Below, piece by piece: positions 17,489 through 26,622 of a DNA stretch of 64,000 bases. Position 1 is the stretch's first letter; every line of letters starts with the position of its first letter. The translations under genes and the position numbers were made by a program. The DNA is from Anaerovorax sp. IOR16 (lineage in GTDB: Bacteria; Bacillota; Clostridia; Peptostreptococcales; Anaerovoracaceae). The notes below the pieces were generated by a model that ran no database searches, was not told the DNA's origin, and saw only the letters and a program-made list of their open reading frames with translations. The stretch lies in the NCBI RefSeq assembly GCF_017168145.1, contig NZ_JADQTL010000005.1, positions 1-64,000 on the forward strand, written 5' to 3'.

Positions 17489-17701
17489 ATGCATAATGGT
17501 ACAGTAAAATGGTTTAATGCAGAAAAAGGATTTGGATTTATTTCAAATGATGATGGAAGTGATGATGTATTCGTACATTTCTCTGCTATTGTAGCTGACG
17601 GTTTTAAATCTCTTTCTGAAGGTCAGAAAGTAACTTTTGACACAGAAACCGATTCCAGAGACAGCAGTAAAATTAGAGCCGTTAACGTTCGTTTGGCTTA
17701 A
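17489..17701 (+). CDS. cold-shock protein (CspA family)
   Basis: A 70-aa OB-fold nucleic-acid-binding protein. Both RNA-binding motifs are intact: KGFGFI (RNP1) and VFVHFSAI (RNP2). The ATG at 17489 follows AGGAGGT and gives the usual N terminus [10 protein letters not shown]; an upstream in-frame TTG at 17459 would lengthen it but has no ribosome site. It acts as an RNA chaperone. The long structured leader suggests post-transcriptional control. It stands alone between two terminators. Confidence 0.96.
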   Translation: MHNGTVKWFNAEKGFGFISNDDGSDDVFVHFSAIVADGFKSLSEGQKVTFDTETDSRDSSKIRAVNVRLA

Positions 17702-17735
17702 TTGATTAGCAGATTCGAAATAAGTAACGCTCATC

Positions 17736-17778
17736 AAAAAGAACATTCAATGAAATAATTTCTTGATTGTTCTTTTTT
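17736..17778 (+). terminator. terminator of the csp gene
   Basis: Arms aaaaagaaca and tgttcttttt around a 22-nt centre, with inner TCAA/TTGA pairs, ending in T6. Confidence 0.85.
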
Positions 17779-17805
17779 CATGCTTAATGTTTGTCTTTAA
17801 TAATA

Positions 17806-17832
17806 TTGACAAATGTAAGAATAACGTATAAT
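17806..17832 (+). promoter_or_regulatory. candidate sigma-A promoter of the rhodanese-TlpA gene
   Basis: TTGACA (17806-17811) and TATAAT (17827-17832) are both perfect, but the spacer is only 15 bp, so strength is uncertain. Confidence 0.55.
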
Positions 17833-17897
17833 ATGTCAAAAAAAAGCCAATGTAATATCGCAACAGAAAATTAATGTAAGATAAGAGGAGCTTTTAT

Positions 17898-18803
17898 ATG
17901 AAATATTTAAAACGGATTTTAGGAATTTTACTGATATTTTCTATGTTATTTTTTTCTGCTTGCGGAAAAACAGAGGAGCAAGAAATAAAGAGTGAATATA
18001 ACCTTATTACAACAGAAGAAGCATATCAGAGAATGAATGAAAATATAAATGCAGTTATTTTAGATGTACGTACACAAGAAGAATATAACGCAGGTCATAT
18101 CAGTGGAGCTATTTTAGTGCCAAATGAGACGATTAAGGATAATAAGCCCGATAAACTTCCTGATTTAGATGAAGAAATTTTAATATATTGCAGAAGCGGA
18201 AACCGAAGTCAACAAGCTGCCGAAAAGCTATTAAAAATTGGATATACGAATGTATATGATTTTGGTGGAATTCAGGATTGGACATATGGGATTGTGACGG
18301 GTGAAGAAGAACCTGCAAAAGAGAAAAAAGAACCAAGTATGAGTTGGTTTAAAACGACTGATTTAGAGGGGAATGCGGTAACGCAAGATATTTTTTCAGA
18401 ATACGATTTAACTATGATTAATGTATGGGGAACCTATTGTAGTCCATGCTTAAAAGAAATGCCGGATTTAGGTAATATCAGCAGAGAATATAACGAAACT
18501 GGTTTTCAAATTATTGGTATTTCAATTGACATGTTTGCTGCTGATGGCAGCTTCTCAGACGATAAAATAAAAACAGCAAAGGAAATCATTGATACTACAG
18601 ATGCTACTTACACGCATTTACTTCCTTCAAATGATTTAATTAAAGCAAAACTAAGAGAAATTGATGTTATTCCATATACATTTTTTGTAGACAGCAAAGG
18701 TGAAATTGTTGGGAAACCGTACGTTGGTTCTAAAACAGAAGAAAAATGGAAAAAGATAATAGAAGAACAATTAGAAGCGATAAAAAATGAAAGCAATCAA
18801 TAA
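17898..18803 (+). CDS. rhodanese-TlpA thioredoxin fusion lipoprotein
   Basis: A 301-aa exported protein. A lipoprotein signal ends at FSAC. Next is a rhodanese domain (about 35-135) with active-site loop CRSGNRS and the family segment VILDVRTQEEYNAGHISGA. Then comes a TlpA/ResA-like thioredoxin domain (about 150-295) with WGTYCSPC and the cis-Pro region VIPYTFFVD. The expected role is thiol or persulfide chemistry at the outer membrane face, such as disulfide reduction or sulfur transfer. It is followed after 24 nt by a zinc-ribbon membrane protein. AGAGGAG precedes the ATG. Confidence 0.92.
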   Translation: MKYLKRILGILLIFSMLFFSACGKTEEQEIKSEYNLITTEEAYQRMNENINAVILDVRTQEEYNAGHISGAILVPNETIKDNKPDKLPDLDEEILIYCRSGNRSQQAAEKLLKIGYTNVYDFGGIQDWTYGIVTGEEEPAKEKKEPSMSWFKTTDLEGNAVTQDIFSEYDLTMINVWGTYCSPCLKEMPDLGNISREYNETGFQIIGISIDMFAADGSFSDDKIKTAKEIIDTTDATYTHLLPSNDLIKAKLREIDVIPYTFFVDSKGEIVGKPYVGSKTEEKWKKIIEEQLEAIKNESNQ

Positions 18804-18827
18804 GTAGTATTTAAGGAGTAAATATTT

Positions 18828-19148
18828 ATGATATGTAAACATTGCGGTGGACAGCTTAAAGATGGGAGCAAATATTGTGGCTTTTGTCATGCTGAAGTCA
18901 ATGCACCGATCTCTGAGGAGGAAGCAAAGAAAAAACACATAGAAGATTGTTTAGGTATAACTGATCAAGAACAGAAAAGTCCTACTTGGTGGGAAGAAGG
19001 CTGCGGTAATGATGAAAATGGTGGCTGTGGACATGGCTTAACTGGTAATGATAAAGATTTAAAATATGCCTTTACGATTGTAGGTCTTGTTGTAGGTGTT
19101 ATTATTATAACACTTACGGTAAAAACCTTAGGTGGCTTGTTTTTATAA
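18828..19148 (+). CDS. zinc-ribbon membrane protein
   Basis: A 106-aa protein. The N-terminal zinc ribbon uses two CxxC knuckles (ICKHCGG and KYCGFCHAE). A Gly/Cys-rich stretch (EGCGNDENGGCGHG) precedes one C-terminal membrane segment (about 83-104). I recognise the ribbon type but not a defined function. It follows the rhodanese-TlpA gene closely and precedes a thioesterase, so the three may form one operon. AAGGAG precedes the ATG. Confidence 0.75.
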   Translation: MICKHCGGQLKDGSKYCGFCHAEVNAPISEEEAKKKHIEDCLGITDQEQKSPTWWEEGCGNDENGGCGHGLTGNDKDLKYAFTIVGLVVGVIIITLTVKTLGGLFL

Positions 19149-19165
19149 TATAAGGGGGCATAGAA

Positions 19166-19606
19166 TTGAAAATATTACCATTGATAAGACTTGCAAATTA
19201 TTATGAAACAGATCGAATGGGAATCATTCATCATTCGAATTATATTCGATGGTTTGAGGAAGCCAGAGTTGATTACTTAGGTAAGATTGGTATGCCATAT
19301 TCAGAGGTTGAAGAAATGGGTGTAATGATGCCCGTATTAGAAGTATCCTGTGAATACAAATCACCGGTACACTTTAATGATACTGTGGTCATTCTATCTA
19401 AGATCAAAGAGTTTAAAGGAGCAAAGATTACAATTTCTTATGAAGTCTATGATCAGAAAACAAGAGAATTAAGAACGAAAGGGGAAACAAAGCATTGCTT
19501 TGTTCACGCTGACACCTTCCAGCCTTTACGACTTCGTACCGATTATCCTGAAATGAATGAACGTATCATGGAACTGGTAGGTATTGATATCGTAGACTGG
19601 GAATAG
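19166..19606 (+). CDS. acyl-CoA thioesterase, 4HBT/YbgC-like
   Basis: A 146-aa hotdog-fold thioesterase. The family active-site helix is visible: YYETDRMGIIHHSNYIRWFEEAR with the catalytic Asp of ETDRMG. Such enzymes hydrolyse short or medium acyl-CoA or acyl-ACP esters; the substrate is unknown. The start is TTG at 19166 with AAGGGGGC upstream. The bidirectional terminator at 19664 closes the unit. Confidence 0.88.
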   Translation: MKILPLIRLANYYETDRMGIIHHSNYIRWFEEARVDYLGKIGMPYSEVEEMGVMMPVLEVSCEYKSPVHFNDTVVILSKIKEFKGAKITISYEVYDQKTRELRTKGETKHCFVHADTFQPLRLRTDYPEMNERIMELVGIDIVDWE

Positions 19607-19663
19607 AATCATAGGGACTTTACATAGTAGATCATAAAATATAGAATATAAAAAAAGACTTAT

Positions 19664-19699
19664 ATGAAAAACAGAACTCGAATGAGTTCTGTTTTTCAT
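19664..19699. terminator. bidirectional terminator (convergent with leuB)
   Basis: A perfect 16-bp inverted repeat, atgaaaaacagaactc with its complement, around a 4-nt loop gaat. Its A/T-rich ends serve both the thioesterase unit and the leu operon. Confidence 0.9.
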
Positions 19700-19730
19700 T
19701 GATAATTTTAGAGCTTCACAGTTTCATATA

Positions 19731-20801
19731 TTATAAATATTTAATAATGAGATCTCCCATTTCTGAGCAGGATACTTTTGTTTTTCCAAAACTCATAATA
19801 TCTGTAGTACGATAGCCTTCATTTAATACCGTATGGACCGCTTTTTCAATGGCTTCACTTTCTTCTGCCATATCAAAGGAATATTTCATCATCATAGCGG
19901 CAGATAGAATCGTACCAATTGGATTTGCAATGTTTTGACCAGCAATATCCGGTGCAGACCCATGAATTGGTTCATACATACCTCGAGTTCCATCTCCTAA
20001 GCTTGATGAAGGAATCATACCAATGGAGCCTGTTATCATGCTGGCTTCGTCGGAAAGAATGTCACCAAACATATTTTCCGTAACGATGACGTCAAACTGG
20101 GAAGGGCATTTTACAATTTGCATTGCAGCGTTGTCGACCAACATATTGTTATAGTTAACATCAGGGTAATCCTTAGCTACCTGCTCCATAATCTTTCTCC
20201 ATAGTCTGGAGGTATCCAAAACGTTTGCTTTGTCTACCGATATCACATTTTTTCCACGCTTCCTTGCTGTTTCAAATGCTATTTTAGCGATACGTTTGAT
20301 TTCATGTTCACTGTAACTCATTTCATCACGTGCGATAAGTTCGTCGTTCTCAGTAATTGTACTCCGTTTTCCAAAATAAACGCCGCCAATCAATTCACGT
20401 ACAACTACAAAATCAATTCCTTCAGATACGATGCTCTCTTTAAGCGGAGAAGCATCAGCTAACTGAGGAAACAGCTTTGCCGGACGAAGATTTGCATAAA
20501 GACCCATTTCACTCCGAATGGTAAGAAGTGCTTTCTCCGGACGGATAGAAGGGTCTACATGATCCCATTTGGGTCCGCCGACAGCACCTAAAAGCACACT
20601 ATCGCAATTTAGACATTTTTCTAAGCTTTCTTTTGGAAGGGAAGTACCGTATTGGTCAATGGCATTTCCGCCCGCAGCAATTTCTTGAAAGATAAATTCA
20701 TGATGATATCTTTTCCCGATAGTATTGATTACTTTCATCGCTTCGGTTACTATTTCCGGTCCGATACCGTCTCCTTTAATGATTGTAATTATTTTTTTCA
20801 T
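19731..20801 (-). CDS. leuB: 3-isopropylmalate dehydrogenase
   Basis: A 356-aa NAD-dependent oxidative decarboxylase forming 2-oxoisocaproate, the third step of leucine synthesis. Family landmarks are GDGIGPEI at the N terminus, the substrate loop LLTIRSEMGLYANLRPA, NMFGDILSDEA with the metal-binding Asp residues, and HGSAPDIAGQNIANP. It is the last gene of leuACDB, 45 nt after leuD. GGAGAG precedes the ATG. It is normal in length and intact. Confidence 0.97.
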   Translation of the reverse strand: MKKIITIIKGDGIGPEIVTEAMKVINTIGKRYHHEFIFQEIAAGGNAIDQYGTSLPKESLEKCLNCDSVLLGAVGGPKWDHVDPSIRPEKALLTIRSEMGLYANLRPAKLFPQLADASPLKESIVSEGIDFVVVRELIGGVYFGKRSTITENDELIARDEMSYSEHEIKRIAKIAFETARKRGKNVISVDKANVLDTSRLWRKIMEQVAKDYPDVNYNNMLVDNAAMQIVKCPSQFDVIVTENMFGDILSDEASMITGSIGMIPSSSLGDGTRGMYEPIHGSAPDIAGQNIANPIGTILSAAMMMKYSFDMAEESEAIEKAVHTVLNEGYRTTDIMSFGKTKVSCSEMGDLIIKYL

Positions 20802-20846
20802 AAGCTACTCTCCAAATTCGTTTTCATTTAAAAATTATATTTTGAT

Positions 20847-21335
20847 TCACTTTGATTGATGGATGGAATTTAATAGTCCATTGCATTGAATGATTTCCTT
20901 AATAAAGTCAGGAAATGGTTCTGCTTGGTATGTTTTATTTGTTGTAAGATTTGTAATTACTCCGGTATCAAAATTAACCGATACTTCATCACCGTCTTTG
21001 ATGTCGTTACTTGCTTCTTCACATTCAAGAATAGCCAAACCGATATTAATAGCATTTCGATAGAAAATACGAGCAAAGGTTTTTGCTATGACACAGGAAA
21101 TGCCAGATTCTTTGATTGCAATCGGCGCATGTTCTCTGGAAGAACCACAACCAAAGTTGAAACCTGCTACCATTATGTCATCATTCTTTACTTTTTTTGT
21201 GAAATCTGCATCAATGTCTTCCATACAGTGAGAGGCTAATTCCTTATGATTTGCTGTATTTAAGTGGCGAGCAGGGATAATTACATCTGTATCTACATTG
21301 TCGCCGTATTTATGTGTAAAGCCTTTTGCATTCAT
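20847..21335 (-). CDS. leuD: 3-isopropylmalate dehydratase small subunit
   Basis: A 162-aa swivel domain of isopropylmalate isomerase, which pairs with LeuC. Typical segments are [17 protein letters not shown] near the N terminus and [17 protein letters not shown]. The length matches the short archaeal/clostridial LeuD type rather than the roughly 200-aa enterobacterial type. Its ATG overlaps the leuC stop by 1 nt (TAATG), so translation is coupled and the subunits are made together. Confidence 0.96.
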   Translation of the reverse strand: MNAKGFTHKYGDNVDTDVIIPARHLNTANHKELASHCMEDIDADFTKKVKNDDIMVAGFNFGCGSSREHAPIAIKESGISCVIAKTFARIFYRNAINIGLAILECEEASNDIKDGDEVSVNFDTGVITNLTTNKTYQAEPFPDFIKEIIQCNGLLNSIHQSK

Positions 21336-22597
21336 TATTTTACCTCCTTAGTACCACTGATTTTTCCGGTGATAGCAGAAGCAGCTGCTACAGCCGGACT
21401 TGCCAAGTAAACTTCTGAAGTTTTGTGTCCCATACGCCCTACGAAGTTTCGATTTGTTGTTGCTACGCAACGTTCATTCTCTGCAAGAATTCCCATATAG
21501 CCACCGAGACAAGGACCGCAGGTTGGGGTAGAGACAATACAGCCTGCATCAATGAAGATTTCCAAATATCCTAATTTCATTGCTTCCTTATAAATAGTTT
21601 GCGTAGCTGGGATAATGATTGTTCTAACGTCTTTATGAACGTGTTTTCCTTTTAATACATTTGCAGCAATAGCCATATCAGATAAACGACCATTTGTACA
21701 TGATCCGATTACGACTTGATCAATTTTAATCTCACCAACTTCATCTATGGTTTTTGTATTATCCGGCAGGTGAGGGAAGGAAACCGTTTGTTTTATCTCA
21801 TTTAAATTGATTTCAATGGTTTGTTCATATATTGCATCTTCATCTGCTTCGTAGATGGTATATGGACGATTTACTCTTCCGTCCATATACGCGGTCGTGA
21901 TTTCATCGACCGCAAAGATGCCGTTTTTTGCACCGGCTTCGATTGCCATATTTGCCATACAAAGGCGATCGTCTATCGTTAAACTCTTTAATCCTTCACC
22001 AATAAATTCCATAGATTTATATAGAGCACCATCTACACCAATTTTTCCTATGATGTGAAGAATGACATCCTTTCCGCTGACATCTTCTGAAAGCTGCCCC
22101 TGTAGTACAAATCGAATGGCTTCCGGAACTTTAAACCAAGCCTGGCCAGTAGCCATACCTGCTGCCATATCCGTACTTCCCACACCAGTAGAAAAGGCAC
22201 CTAGTGCACCATAAGTACAAGTATGAGAATCAGCACCGATGATAAGTTCCCCGGCAGCAACCAATCCCTTTTCAGGAAGGAGGGCATGTTCAATACCCAT
22301 TTCACCAACATCATAATAGTTTTCAATACCGAATTGTTTTGCAAAGGTACGGCACTGTTTACACTGCTGCGCAGCCTTGATATCTTTATTCGGTGCAAAG
22401 TGATCCATAACCATAGAGATTTTTTTTGTGTCAAAGACTTTGTTAAACCCTGACTTTTCAAATTCATTGATGGCAACAGGAGAGGTGATATCATTACCTA
22501 AAACCATATCTAAATTAGCACGGATTAGTTGGCCGGCTTTTACGGACGGTAATCCAGCATGTGCTGCTAATATTTTTTGTGTCATTGTCATTCCCAT
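21335..22597 (-). CDS. leuC: 3-isopropylmalate dehydratase large subunit
   Basis: A 420-aa aconitase-family 4Fe-4S enzyme that isomerises 2- to 3-isopropylmalate. Cluster ligands are in VIGSCTNGR and in TCGPCLGG; the substrate region has [13 protein letters not shown]. The length and LeuD partner fit the clostridial/archaeal LeuCD group. It starts 25 nt after leuA with AAAGGAG upstream and overlaps leuD by 1 nt. Confidence 0.96.
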   Translation of the reverse strand: MGMTMTQKILAAHAGLPSVKAGQLIRANLDMVLGNDITSPVAINEFEKSGFNKVFDTKKISMVMDHFAPNKDIKAAQQCKQCRTFAKQFGIENYYDVGEMGIEHALLPEKGLVAAGELIIGADSHTCTYGALGAFSTGVGSTDMAAGMATGQAWFKVPEAIRFVLQGQLSEDVSGKDVILHIIGKIGVDGALYKSMEFIGEGLKSLTIDDRLCMANMAIEAGAKNGIFAVDEITTAYMDGRVNRPYTIYEADEDAIYEQTIEINLNEIKQTVSFPHLPDNTKTIDEVGEIKIDQVVIGSCTNGRLSDMAIAANVLKGKHVHKDVRTIIIPATQTIYKEAMKLGYLEIFIDAGCIVSTPTCGPCLGGYMGILAENERCVATTNRNFVGRMGHKTSEVYLASPAVAAASAITGKISGTKEVK

Positions 22598-22622
22598 AGT
22601 GATGACTCCTTTCTGTTATCTC

Positions 22623-24287
22623 TTATTTTAAGGTTCGATTGATGGCACTAACCATAGCGTTTACGGAAGCAGAAATGATATCCGGATGAATTCCGGTTCC
22701 CCATGTTACATTTCCTTTGGAATCTTCAACGCCTACATATGTGCACGCTCTAGAGTTAGAACCATTTTCCAGTGCATGTTCATTATAGGAAATGATGTTA
22801 TAGTCAAGATCCAAGTGGCTCAGTTTCAATGCATTACTTACTGCATCCAAACGGCCGTTTCCGTTTGCGGTAAAGGAGAAGGATTCCTCATCGATGGTAA
22901 CCCAAATGGTAGCAGTAATCCCGTCTTTTTGTTCAAATTTAACCTTGGTAATATCTATCGGAGTAAAGTAGTTTACATATTCGTTAGTAAAGATATCGTG
23001 AATTTCCTGCGGTGAAAGTTCTTTATGGTTTTCATCGGAAACTTGTTTAATTTGATATCCAAAGCTTTCTCTCATTGCATCCGGCAATTTGTAGCCAAAG
23101 TTTTGTTCTAGAAGGTACCCGATACCGCCTTTACCGGATTGACTGTTGATACGAATGACATCTGTTTCGTATTCACGCCCCACATCACTTGGATCGATCG
23201 GTAGATAAGGAACGTTCCAAATCCGTTGTTTTTTCTTATCTCGATACTTCATACCTTTTGCAATAGCATCCTGATGAGATCCGGAAAATGCAGCAAAAAC
23301 AAGTTTTCCGCTATATGGCTGTCTTTCATGAACACGCATCCGTGTAACCGATTCATATAAATTTACGACGGATGGCATATCACTGAAATTGAGGTTTGGA
23401 TCAACGCCTTGAGAATAAAGGTTCATAGCCAACGTTACTATATCAACATTACCAGTACGTTCACCGTTTCCAAACAATGTACCTTCAATTCGATCGCCTC
23501 CTGCAAGGAGTCCAAGCTCTGCATCTGCGACTCCGGTACCGCGGTCATTATGTGGATGAAGAGAAATAATTAAATTTTCTCTGTCATGCAAAGCGCTGCA
23601 CATGTATTCGATTTGGCTTGCATATACGTGAGGCATCGACATAGATACGGTAGCCGGAAGGTTAATGATGACTTTTTTTTCTGGCGTAGGCTTCCAAATA
23701 TCAATGACTCGATTGCATATTTCTGCCGCAAATTCTATTTCCGTCCCGGTAAAGCTTTCCGGTGAATATTGAAATTGAAATTCCGTTTCAGGCTGCGCCG
23801 CTGCATACTTATTAAACAAATTTGCACCAAATTCTGCAATTTCAATGATTTGCTCCTTTGATTTTTTAAAAACCTGTTCTCTCTGTGCAACGGAAGTGGA
23901 ATTGTATAAGTGTACAATTGCTTTTTTCACGCCTTTCAATGCACGAAATGTTTTCCGAATAATATGTTCTCGTGATTGTGTCAGCACTTGTACCGTTACA
24001 TCATCCGGAATGTGATTGTCTTCAATAAGAGTTCGTAAAAACTCATACTCCGTTTCCGATGCAGCCGGAAAACCAACTTCAATTTCTTTAAACCCGATGG
24101 AAACGAGAAAATCGAAAAACTTCAATTTTTCTTCCAAACTCATCGGAACAATCAAGGCTTGGTTTCCATCCCGTAAATCCACACTACACCAAATAGGTGC
24201 TTTTTCAATGTGATCTTTTTTCATCCAATGCATTTCGCAAGATGGTGGCATAAAATAGCCAATTTGATACTTATCAAAATTTTTCAT
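22623..24287 (-). CDS. leuA: 2-isopropylmalate synthase, type 2
   Basis: A 554-aa enzyme that condenses acetyl-CoA with 2-oxoisovalerate and commits flux to leucine. The DRE-TIM barrel has VDLRDGNQALI near residue 36, the HxH metal site in SLHPHNDRGTG, and FGNGERTGNVD. The C-terminal 120 residues form the LeuA allosteric domain that binds leucine. The long N-terminal lead (MPPSCEMHWMKKDHIEKAP) and the 550-plus length mark the LeuA2 subfamily. It is the first gene after the Leu T-box; GGAGAAG precedes the ATG. Confidence 0.95.
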   Translation of the reverse strand: MKNFDKYQIGYFMPPSCEMHWMKKDHIEKAPIWCSVDLRDGNQALIVPMSLEEKLKFFDFLVSIGFKEIEVGFPAASETEYEFLRTLIEDNHIPDDVTVQVLTQSREHIIRKTFRALKGVKKAIVHLYNSTSVAQREQVFKKSKEQIIEIAEFGANLFNKYAAAQPETEFQFQYSPESFTGTEIEFAAEICNRVIDIWKPTPEKKVIINLPATVSMSMPHVYASQIEYMCSALHDRENLIISLHPHNDRGTGVADAELGLLAGGDRIEGTLFGNGERTGNVDIVTLAMNLYSQGVDPNLNFSDMPSVVNLYESVTRMRVHERQPYSGKLVFAAFSGSHQDAIAKGMKYRDKKKQRIWNVPYLPIDPSDVGREYETDVIRINSQSGKGGIGYLLEQNFGYKLPDAMRESFGYQIKQVSDENHKELSPQEIHDIFTNEYVNYFTPIDITKVKFEQKDGITATIWVTIDEESFSFTANGNGRLDAVSNALKLSHLDLDYNIISYNEHALENGSNSRACTYVGVEDSKGNVTWGTGIHPDIISASVNAMVSAINRTLK

Positions 24288-24336
24288 AACTTCTTCTCCA
24301 TTTCTTTTATTTTTTCATTTCTAATTTCTTAAGGGT

Positions 24337-24630
24337 AAAAAAAAACTTCGCCTCATGCACATTTTGTGCAAGAGACGAAGGCTAATTATAAAGCATCCGT
24401 GGTACCACTCTTATTGGTATAAAAATACCCACTCTCTCGTATCGGCAGAACTGCGAATACGTTCTCATATGTAACGGTGAGAAACCCGGTCGCGCCTAAG
24501 AAATCTTTCAGCTGACTGCTCAAGGGTGAGTTCATTTATAGAAAATGTATTATCTCGCACCAACCGATAACTCTCTGATATCATTTTATCTACAACTTTG
24601 TCCCTGTCATAGCATTTCATTTATAAAGTT
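24337..24630 (-). ncRNA. leucine T-box riboswitch upstream of leuA
   Basis: On the minus strand the leader carries a T-box: Stem I with the AGAGAG and GGTTGGTGCGAGA elements, a specifier loop reading atgaaCTCaccc (CTC at 24528-24530, a Leu codon), and the conserved antiterminator sequence tggtaccacggat (24395-24407). The competing terminator stem is at 24346-24380, with a T9 run at 24337-24345. The TGGT bulge is complementary to an A-CCA end, matching tRNA-Leu(GAG) at 5144-5228. Uncharged tRNA-Leu should permit transcription of leuACDB. Confidence 0.95.
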
Positions 24631-24636
24631 TTCAAT

Positions 24637-24665
24637 ATCATACTGTATAATTATAGATGTGTCAA
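24637..24665 (-). promoter_or_regulatory. sigma-A promoter of the leu operon
   Basis: On the minus strand, TTGACA (24665-24660), 17 bp, then TATGAT (24642-24637). The start site near 24630 coincides with the beginning of the T-box leader. Confidence 0.8.
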
Positions 24666-24817
24666 CATTAATTTTAGAATTTTTTATTTCAATTTTCTTT
24701 TCAAATCGTATAATTTGTTATATACTAACAAATATTTATGTTTTTCTTTGATGTTTTGATTAAAAAAAATAAATTTGACTATTTTTATATATTTTATTTT
24801 ATTTTTTTAAAAATCGT
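24666..24817. other. AT-rich spacer between the divergent leu and ilv promoters
   Basis: This stretch is almost pure A/T and lies between two back-to-back promoters. I see no gene, T-box or hairpin with a clear function. Such AT-rich tracts often act as UP elements or regulator sites, which is conjecture here. Confidence 0.5.
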
Positions 24818-24846
24818 TTGACAGAGTAAAACGTATCCGTTAAAAT
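24818..24846 (+). promoter_or_regulatory. sigma-A promoter of the ilv operon
   Basis: TTGACA (24818-24823), 17 bp, TAAAAT (24841-24846). The predicted start near 24853 gives a leader of about 85 nt, too short for a T-box. Confidence 0.8.
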
Positions 24847-24855
24847 AGGTGCAAT

Positions 24856-24878
24856 AACCATCTAGAAAACAGATGGTT
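24856..24878 (+). other. 5'-end hairpin of the ilv mRNA
   Basis: aaccatct (24856-24863) pairs with agatggtt (24871-24878) around a 7-nt loop. It sits within a few bases of the predicted transcript start, where it may protect the 5' end. It has four T after it (the last two stem bases plus two more), too few for an efficient terminator. Confidence 0.45.
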
Positions 24879-24936
24879 TTCAAACTATACAGCAAAAGAT
24901 AGCCAAAGACGGGAAATTGAAAGGCGGTGAAGAAAT

Positions 24937-26601
24937 ATGAATTTGACAGGCGCAGAAATATTAACAGAAGTTTTAATTGAACAGGGAGTCGATACTATTT
25001 TCGGTTATCCCGGAGGCGCAGTTCTAAACATATATGATACCCTCTATGACTACCAAGATCGAATTACACACATTTTAACAGCCCACGAGCAGGGAGCATC
25101 CCATGCAGCAGACGGTTATGCCAGAGTAACGGGCAAGACAGGTGTTGTTTTGGCAACGAGTGGACCGGGAGCAACCAATTTAGTAACCGGTATTGCAACT
25201 GCATATATGGATAGCATTCCTATGGTAGCTATTACAGGAAATGTCAGTACTTCGTTATTGGGAAGAGATTCATTTCAGGAAATTTATATTACCGGAATAA
25301 CAATGCCAATTACAAAGCATAATTTTTTGGTAAGAGATGTAAAGGAATTAGCAGATACTATTCGTGAAGCATTTCGAATCGCAAATACTGGAAGAAAAGG
25401 TCCGGTACTTATTGATATTCCGAAGGATATCACTGCAGCAAAATGTGAGTTTATAAGAAAAGAATGCATCAATGTACAAAAACATACTGAAATAGACTTG
25501 GATAAGATTGAAAAAGCGGCAGAAATTATCAATGCAGCACAACGTCCGGTCGTCTATTTTGGAGGCGGCGTCAGCTTAGGAGAAGCGTCGGAAGAATTAA
25601 AAGCTTTTTTAAATAAAGCCGGAATTCCTGCGGTTCACACAATGATGGGTGCTGGGGTGTTATGTCATGATGATATGCATAATTTAGGTCTAATTGGAAT
25701 GCATGGAAAAAGCAGTACCAATAACGTGATTGGGGATGCCGATGTAGTTGTGGCAATCGGAGCACGATTTAGTGACCGAGTTGCTTTGAATCCAAAGTAT
25801 TTTGCACAAAAAGCAACAATTATTCAAATCGACATTGACCAAAGTGAAATCAATAAAAATGTATATGTTGATTATAGTATTGTAGGGGATGTTAAACAAG
25901 TGCTTAACGGAATCCTTCCTTATATAGAAGAAAATCAGCATCTGGAATGGATGAAAAAAATTCATGTGTGGCAGGATAGAGACTATCAGCCAACCGACAG
26001 TGACAGTACATTGAAGCCACACCAAATTATTCGGATTCTTTGTGAAACGACCGAAAAAGATACGGTTTACGTCACCGATGTTGGGCAGCATCAAATGTGG
26101 GCTGCACAATACCTCGAACATGTTGCGCCTAGATCCTTTCTTACTAGTGGAGGACTTGGAACCATGGGATTTGGTTATGGAGCTGCGATAGGTGCGAAGC
26201 TGGCAGTAGGCAATTCCAGAAGAGTCATTCATATTACAGGTGATGGATCTTTTCATATGAATCTGAACGAAGCATGTACTGCAAAAAGCTATGAGTTACC
26301 GATTATTACTATTATAATGAATAATTCCGTTTTAGGTATGGTACGTCAATGGCAGACTGCTTTCTATAAAAAGAAATATTCTCATACAGATCCGCAAAGG
26401 CAGACTGATTTTATTAAAGTAGCAGAAGGATTTGGTGTGAAAGGATACCGTACAACCAATCCAAAAGAATTTACAGAGGCATTAAAAGAGGCGCTAACGC
26501 AAAAGGGTCCTGTTTGGATTGAATGTTTAATGGAAAAAGATGAAAAAGTATTACCTATGATTCCGGCCGGCGGAACGATTGACGATATGATTATGGATTA
26601 A
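24937..26601 (+). CDS. ilvB: acetolactate synthase large subunit
   Basis: A 554-aa ThDP enzyme forming acetolactate or acetohydroxybutyrate, the shared first step of Ile/Val/Leu synthesis. The N-terminal domain has FGYPGGAVLNIYD and the catalytic Glu in AHEQGASHAADGYAR. The C-terminal ThDP-binding motif starts GDGSFHMNLNE and runs to IIMNN. The length and a separate regulatory subunit gene (ilvN) directly after it identify the biosynthetic, FAD-dependent type. AAAGGCGGTG precedes the ATG. Confidence 0.96.
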   Translation: MNLTGAEILTEVLIEQGVDTIFGYPGGAVLNIYDTLYDYQDRITHILTAHEQGASHAADGYARVTGKTGVVLATSGPGATNLVTGIATAYMDSIPMVAITGNVSTSLLGRDSFQEIYITGITMPITKHNFLVRDVKELADTIREAFRIANTGRKGPVLIDIPKDITAAKCEFIRKECINVQKHTEIDLDKIEKAAEIINAAQRPVVYFGGGVSLGEASEELKAFLNKAGIPAVHTMMGAGVLCHDDMHNLGLIGMHGKSSTNNVIGDADVVVAIGARFSDRVALNPKYFAQKATIIQIDIDQSEINKNVYVDYSIVGDVKQVLNGILPYIEENQHLEWMKKIHVWQDRDYQPTDSDSTLKPHQIIRILCETTEKDTVYVTDVGQHQMWAAQYLEHVAPRSFLTSGGLGTMGFGYGAAIGAKLAVGNSRRVIHITGDGSFHMNLNEACTAKSYELPIITIIMNNSVLGMVRQWQTAFYKKKYSHTDPQRQTDFIKVAEGFGVKGYRTTNPKEFTEALKEALTQKGPVWIECLMEKDEKVLPMIPAGGTIDDMIMD

Positions 26602-26622
26602 CTAGGAAAGTGAGGGATCGTG

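Noticed and set aside
24847-24936. T-box or leader peptide in front of ilvB
   Set aside because: The leader is only about 85 nt, has no tggtacca-type T-box sequence, and no short ORF rich in Ile/Val/Leu codons.
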